Below are positions 60,004 through 64,000 of a stretch of 64,000 nt of DNA, piece after piece (within the stretch, counting starts at the first letter, position 1; each line of letters opens with the position of its first letter). Location: the NCBI GenBank assembly GCA_949752745.1, contig OX457029.1, positions 39,477,103 to 39,541,102 of the forward strand, read 5' to 3'. This DNA comes from Protula sp. h YS-2021 (lineage: Eukaryota > Annelida > Polychaeta > Sabellida > Serpulidae). The translations under genes were made by a program, and so were the position numbers. The notes beneath the pieces are model-generated. The model searched no databases, was not told the origin of the DNA, and was given only the letters and a program-made list of their open reading frames with translations.

Positions 60004-63000
60004 CTGCAAAATAATTTGCACAAGTGTAAAACATGTGTATCTAGCAAAATAAATTTGTGAGTTTACATTGAAGTGCCGAGTATTGCAAAAGATAAGGCGA
60101 GATTATAAAATGTAAGTGCAATGAACTGTCAATTCTTGCGAAAGCACACGTTACATTCAATATAGTTTTCGCAACGCTATTAACAGAACCACGCGAAATG
60201 TACCACCTAAAATTTATGTGAACCGAATGCTTTCTGCTAAATCCTACCTTTAGTTTTCTTGGGACTCTCTGACCTGCGGCTGTGACCGGATTTCTTCCGT
60301 TTCTTTTTCATAAGTGATGATACTGAGGTGACAGGCAAAGGAATTTCATATTCCACCTCGTCTGAAAGAAAAACATAAATGAACACGTCTAAATGCAATG
60401 TTTTTGCTTATATGCAAGAGAAATTAATTATACATAGTGAAGGGTCAACAACATACAATTAAAACAATTTTAAATATTCATCTACACTAAAATTTTCTTA
60501 GTCTCTCACTCCATGCGAAATGTGAAGTACATCTTTCTTTAATATTTTTGCTTGTATGCTTGTACCTGAACTATCGTCTAAAGCATCAATGGTCGGTGGA
60601 GCAGGAGCGGAAGGAGCTGCTGTTTGTTGTTTTTTTGCTTTGGTACTTTTTTTCTTCTGCGCTTTCAGGAAATTGAAGATTTCTCTCACAGAACGACCCA
60701 GTAACATTTCCTCGTCTCGAACTCGATCCTCCACTTCATCTAACGTTGGAAGACTACCTCTGTGGTGTAATTCTTTCTTGAATATGGTCTTCATAAGAGC
60801 CACTTCAACTTCACTGAAGTGGGGACGAGTTGCTTGATCGCCTGTAAAAACATAAAAAAATGCCACTTTGTTATAAATAACATTGGCGGAGTTGCAGCAG
60901 TACCAAAAACCTGCGAAATTCAAAGGTCACACATTTTATTACTACTGTCTCATGTTTTGTACAGCCTTGTAAATGATAATTACATTCTGAACAATGTTTA
61001 AAAATAATAATAAAAAAAACGTTTAATGAAATAGGCATTACAAATATCACCCCTTTATCATCTTACACAACTTTACTCCTGACTGTTTACGCACAATTCA
61101 AGCGAAATCCGATTAATAGGTTTCTTACCCAGCAGTCGTTGCTCCGTCTCTCTTATGACGTTCACTTCTCCCTCTCCGTCTGATTCTTCAACATCACCTG
61201 CGAACAGCATAGACGGGTATCAAATTAACTCCCAATTACATATACACGTCATTTTCGCGCCAAACTGAACTGTGTGTTACTTCAAATCTTCTCAGCTGTA
61301 AAACATTCATGGGAACGGGGTCGAAAAAAGTAGGAAAATAAACGTACTGAAATACACACATCTTAAAACATTTTTTGGGTTTTTTAACATCTCCCTGTTA
61401 CAAAGTCAGCTAACTATACTTTTCAAATTTTCTTACAAATTTTGAAGTACATTTTGCACGTAAAGTGCAACATAAACCTACTTTCCGTTGGTCCACCCTG
61501 TGCAGTCACCTCGCCAATTTCCACATCCGGCAACGCTTCGTAGCCCGTTTGTTGGTATGGTTCCCTTGGCTTTCCACTGTTTATGGCAATGAGGACCTGT
61601 GCCACTTTACTCTTTTCGACAATGTCGACCGGTAATCTGTAGTAGTCCCTATGAACCCTTATGTCGTGACCCATGAAATTTGCCAAAAAGTCCTGCTCTA
61701 CGTGCGGCAAGTTTAACACTTGCGACATCGTTGCAAGGTGTTTTCGCATGTTTGTTGAATTAAAAATGTTCAAGTCGGTAAGGCCTGCTTCCACTGCTAC
61801 CTTTTTTACCGCGCCGTGCCCCTCCATCGGTGTGTTATAATTTCCAGGACGTGCAAAGACATAAACCGAGTTCTTGTGGACGTACTTTTCGCGTAGCTTC
61901 AGCAGCAGCTTGATGTTTTCGTGCATATCGTTTGTTAACAGCACCGATATTCGTCTAGAGCATTTCCCCAAGAACTCAATCCTGATCAATTTGCTTGCCA
62001 ACTGCTTTTCGAATTCCTGCATTCCCGCTAGATATTCGGGATCTGGCTCTGATGAAATTTTCAGACCGTCAGTTAAATCCTTCAATAGCAACCTTTCGAC
62101 CTCACCACTGCGTTTTCTGTTGAACATTATCACCTGTGCGAGGGTATACACCACGACTTCCCTATAGATGTCTTCTTTCGCCGGTTTCGTATGAAGTACC
62201 TTCATTCTGTTCGATATGTATTGGAAAAACTTGGCAATGTCTTGAAACATTGGCAGAATTTTTCTCTTGTTAAATTTTCGTCGCTTTAGCAGGAAGTTAG
62301 CTCGTCTGGACAAACATGTGTAATAACGATCGAGCACAGAATGGAACACAGAGGCAATCTTGTTTTTCGAGTAGTCTCCATTTCGTAGGCAATGCATCTC
62401 GTATTCGGTTGCAAGGGTTCTTAGAGTTCCTCCTAATCTCATAACCGCCGATGGATGGCTGAATTCTTCTTGTGATGCTGGTCCTTCGTCCTGGGACATT
62501 TTAATAACGCTCTCCATTAGCCTGTAGTGGCCAGGGTGGACTAGGTCTTCACTGCTTACGAAAACATCGGGATATTTCTCGCGACACAGCTTAAGTAACT
62601 TTGCCAAAGCTATGACGGGTTGTGTTATCATACTTTGCGCCTTCGACATATGACCATGTTTATCGGATAAAAATTCCATCAGCTCTAGCAGCAACTTGTC
62701 GTTCTTTATGATCTCCGTCGTATGACGCGGGTGCATGCGTGCCAAAGCCTTTTTAACAGATTCAGACTTGGTGTCTACTTGCATCATTTTAGCTCTTGCC
62801 TCAGGAACAAGTCGTTTTCGCGTAGTTTTTTCGGGCGTATCAATTTTCTCTCCTTTTTCCCGTCGATCTGCATTTTGCTTACATTCCCTCCTTTGATGAC
62901 GTGCGAAGTTTTCTTTCGTTATCATTGCCTTGCAGTATGGACACAACAGGTACTCTTTTTCTTCAGTCGCTCTCTCCCTCTTCCTCATGGTGTTTCGGTA

Positions 63001-64000
63001 TTTGACAATTAAGTCTTTCAACCCTTTCTTTTTGGCCTGTTTGTTGTACCAATAATCTCCCAATTTTCGAATTCTATCCCATTCCAATGCACGACAACGC
63101 TTGTCTTTGATTTCTTTTATAACTTTTATTTCGTCTTCGTTTCGATGGACGCCTGTGCAATGTTCGGCTACACGTGCAATCAATTTGTGACAGAAGAAAC
63201 AACAATGCTTTTTTTTACTGGCTGGGTCCAGTCTTGGTAGATCGAAATCACTATCCGCAGTTGCTACCGTTGAAGATTCAATTGCAGTAGCTGGTTCTGC
63301 ATCCGAGGTTTCGCTTCTTAAAGCTGATGGTGTTGAAACCGTTCGTTTCGCTGACTTGCGACGTGATTTCATTGGGGTCGATGTGACGGGCGTAGATACG
63401 GATCTGTCGGTACTTGAACTAAACATCGGTCCCTCTGTTGTGTCTTTTTCTCCAACAGGCACCGATGGGTCCTCCATCTGACCGTGTTCGTCGCCTGAGA
63501 TCTCGCTACTTTTCACTGATCTGCGAACCGTTGCTTTCGCCGCTTTTCCTGGAGTTGTGACAGGGGTTTCATTAGACTCACTGCTACTTGCAGTAAATGT
63601 ATGTTTTTTTCCTGGTAACCTTTTCTTTTTCGCAGTGGGTACGGAGTCTGAATCACCATCATGAGCGTGGCCAGAGCTTCTGACGGACTTGGGCTGTAAC
63701 TCCGACTTTGTAAGATATTTCTGTCTCCCTCTTTTGTCTTTCTCTGGCGCCGATGAGGCTTTCAATTGACTGTGTTTGCCACCTGATCTCTGGCTACTTT
63801 TCACTGCTGGTCTGCGAACTATTGCTTTTGCACCTGATCTCTGGCTACTTTTCACTGCTGGTCTGCGAACCGTTGCTTTCGCTGCCTTTCGTGGAGTTGA
63901 TGTGATAGGGGCTTCATCAGACTCCTCATCACTGCTACTTGAACTAAATTTATGTTTTTTTCCTGAGAGCCTTTTCTTTTTTGGAGTGGGTACGTAGTCT
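59690..64000 (-). CDS. Zinc-finger / tyrosine-recombinase-like / SANT protein, 5' end outside the window
   Basis: Five exons splice in phase: 64,000-61,482 (cut by the window edge), 61,197-61,129, 60,841-60,566, 60,361-60,248 and 60,003-59,690. They give at least 1096 aa (residues numbered from the window edge). Order: Lys/Ser-rich repeats with NLS-like KKKRL (1-230); two zinc-finger-like motifs (~257-277 and ~351-373); a tyrosine-recombinase-like domain (~600-800); a SANT/Myb-like domain (~868-925); KKKRKK NLS (~971); a second SANT-like domain (~997-1055). The family is a nuclear, uncharacterised group multiplied in fish and marine invertebrates and related in its core to Crypton/phage-integrase recombinases. 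Whether it is an active element, a relic or a host gene cannot be decided. Clean introns and intact frames argue for a host or recently active gene. Confidence 0.85.
60566..60841 (-). CDS. Exon encoding the first SANT/Myb-like domain
   Basis: The exon follows a TTTTTACAG acceptor and ends TTCAG|GTACAA, 92 codons. RPHFSEVEVALMKTIFKKEL, then LPTLDEVEDRVRDEEMLLGR and SVREIFNFLKAQKKK, follows the pattern of the family's C-terminal helical domain (aromatic start, E-x-A/V positions, Arg before the last helix). A Lys-rich then Ala/Pro-rich linker completes it. DNA- or chromatin-binding is plausible by fold, not shown. Confidence 0.8.
61482..64000 (-). CDS. Main exon: basic repeats, zinc fingers and recombinase-like domain
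   Basis: The frame is open from the window edge. N-terminal modules repeat: VPTPKKKRLSGKKHKFSSSS and VPTAKKKRLPGKKHTFTASS each precede a KAAKATVRR and VKSSxxSG segment, and a short duplication (VRRPAVKSSQRSG) follows the first. CCFFCHKLIARVAEHCTGVH and CPYCKAMITKENFARHQRRE are Cys2His(2/C) finger-like. Recombinase motifs: Arg630 in NRKRSGEV (first catalytic Arg), Arg752 in MRKHLAT (the HxxR box with its first His replaced by Thr), His778 in FMGHD, and Tyr787 nine residues later in DYYRLP, the spacing seen in tyrosine recombinases. The exon ends ACGGAAA|GTAGGT; the alternative AG|GTTTAT donor would create a stop. Confidence 0.85.

Overview
This is a stretch of animal nuclear DNA. Genes are sparse and carry GT-AG introns, the flanks are AT-rich, and most of the window is simple repeats, minisatellites and short non-autonomous transposons. 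Several features fit a lophotrochozoan, most likely a mollusc: Helitron/HINE-like elements with ~160-bp core repeats, a GACGGACAGAC-type microsatellite and a terminal hairpin (resembling bivalve Pearl elements); ERR/SF-1-type TGACCTTGA repeats; and a zinc-finger/tyrosine-recombinase gene family widespread in fish and marine invertebrates. The taxonomic call is inference.

Layout. 1-21.6 kb is essentially gene-free and holds a pogo-like MITE (1.9 kb), a 27-bp degenerate tandem repeat (7.1-7.5 kb), a Tc1/mariner deletion derivative (9.5-10.2 kb), a homogenised 30-bp minisatellite (12.9-13.5 kb), a strong cruciform (16.27 kb) and a MITE (19.7-20.2 kb). On the minus strand 21.67-22.67 kb holds a signal-peptide plus Ig V-like exon, the 5' part of a gene whose other exons I could not place. 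22.7-28.9 kb looks empty. 28.9-33.5 kb carries nested and adjacent inverted-repeat (foldback) elements whose arms are arrays of short subrepeats. A broken DIRS-like retroelement occupies ~33.98-36.6 kb, followed by a palindromic MITE and a tRNA-derived SINE fragment. 40.4-44 kb is old degenerate repeat.

The minus-strand gene at 45.41-49.69 kb encodes mitochondrial ATP synthase coupling factor 6 (ATP5J/ATP5PF). Its three coding exons splice cleanly to 163 aa, with an unusual ~58-residue C-terminal extension. Intron 1 contains two Helitron-like elements and a (TA)n tract.

The right end (59.69-64 kb, minus) is a five-exon gene, cut by the window edge, for a protein of at least 1096 aa: a repetitive Lys/Ser-rich N-terminus, two zinc-finger-like motifs, a tyrosine-recombinase-like domain and two C-terminal SANT/Myb-like domains. 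Directly 3' of it (53.9-59.7 kb) lies a complex satellite: ~200-bp monomers arranged in ~1-kb higher-order units. Each unit has captured a piece of the gene's last exon and is packed with a GCGAAATGTACG motif. The third unit is split by a near-identical 606-bp tandem array. This gene-plus-satellite locus is the most interesting part of the window.
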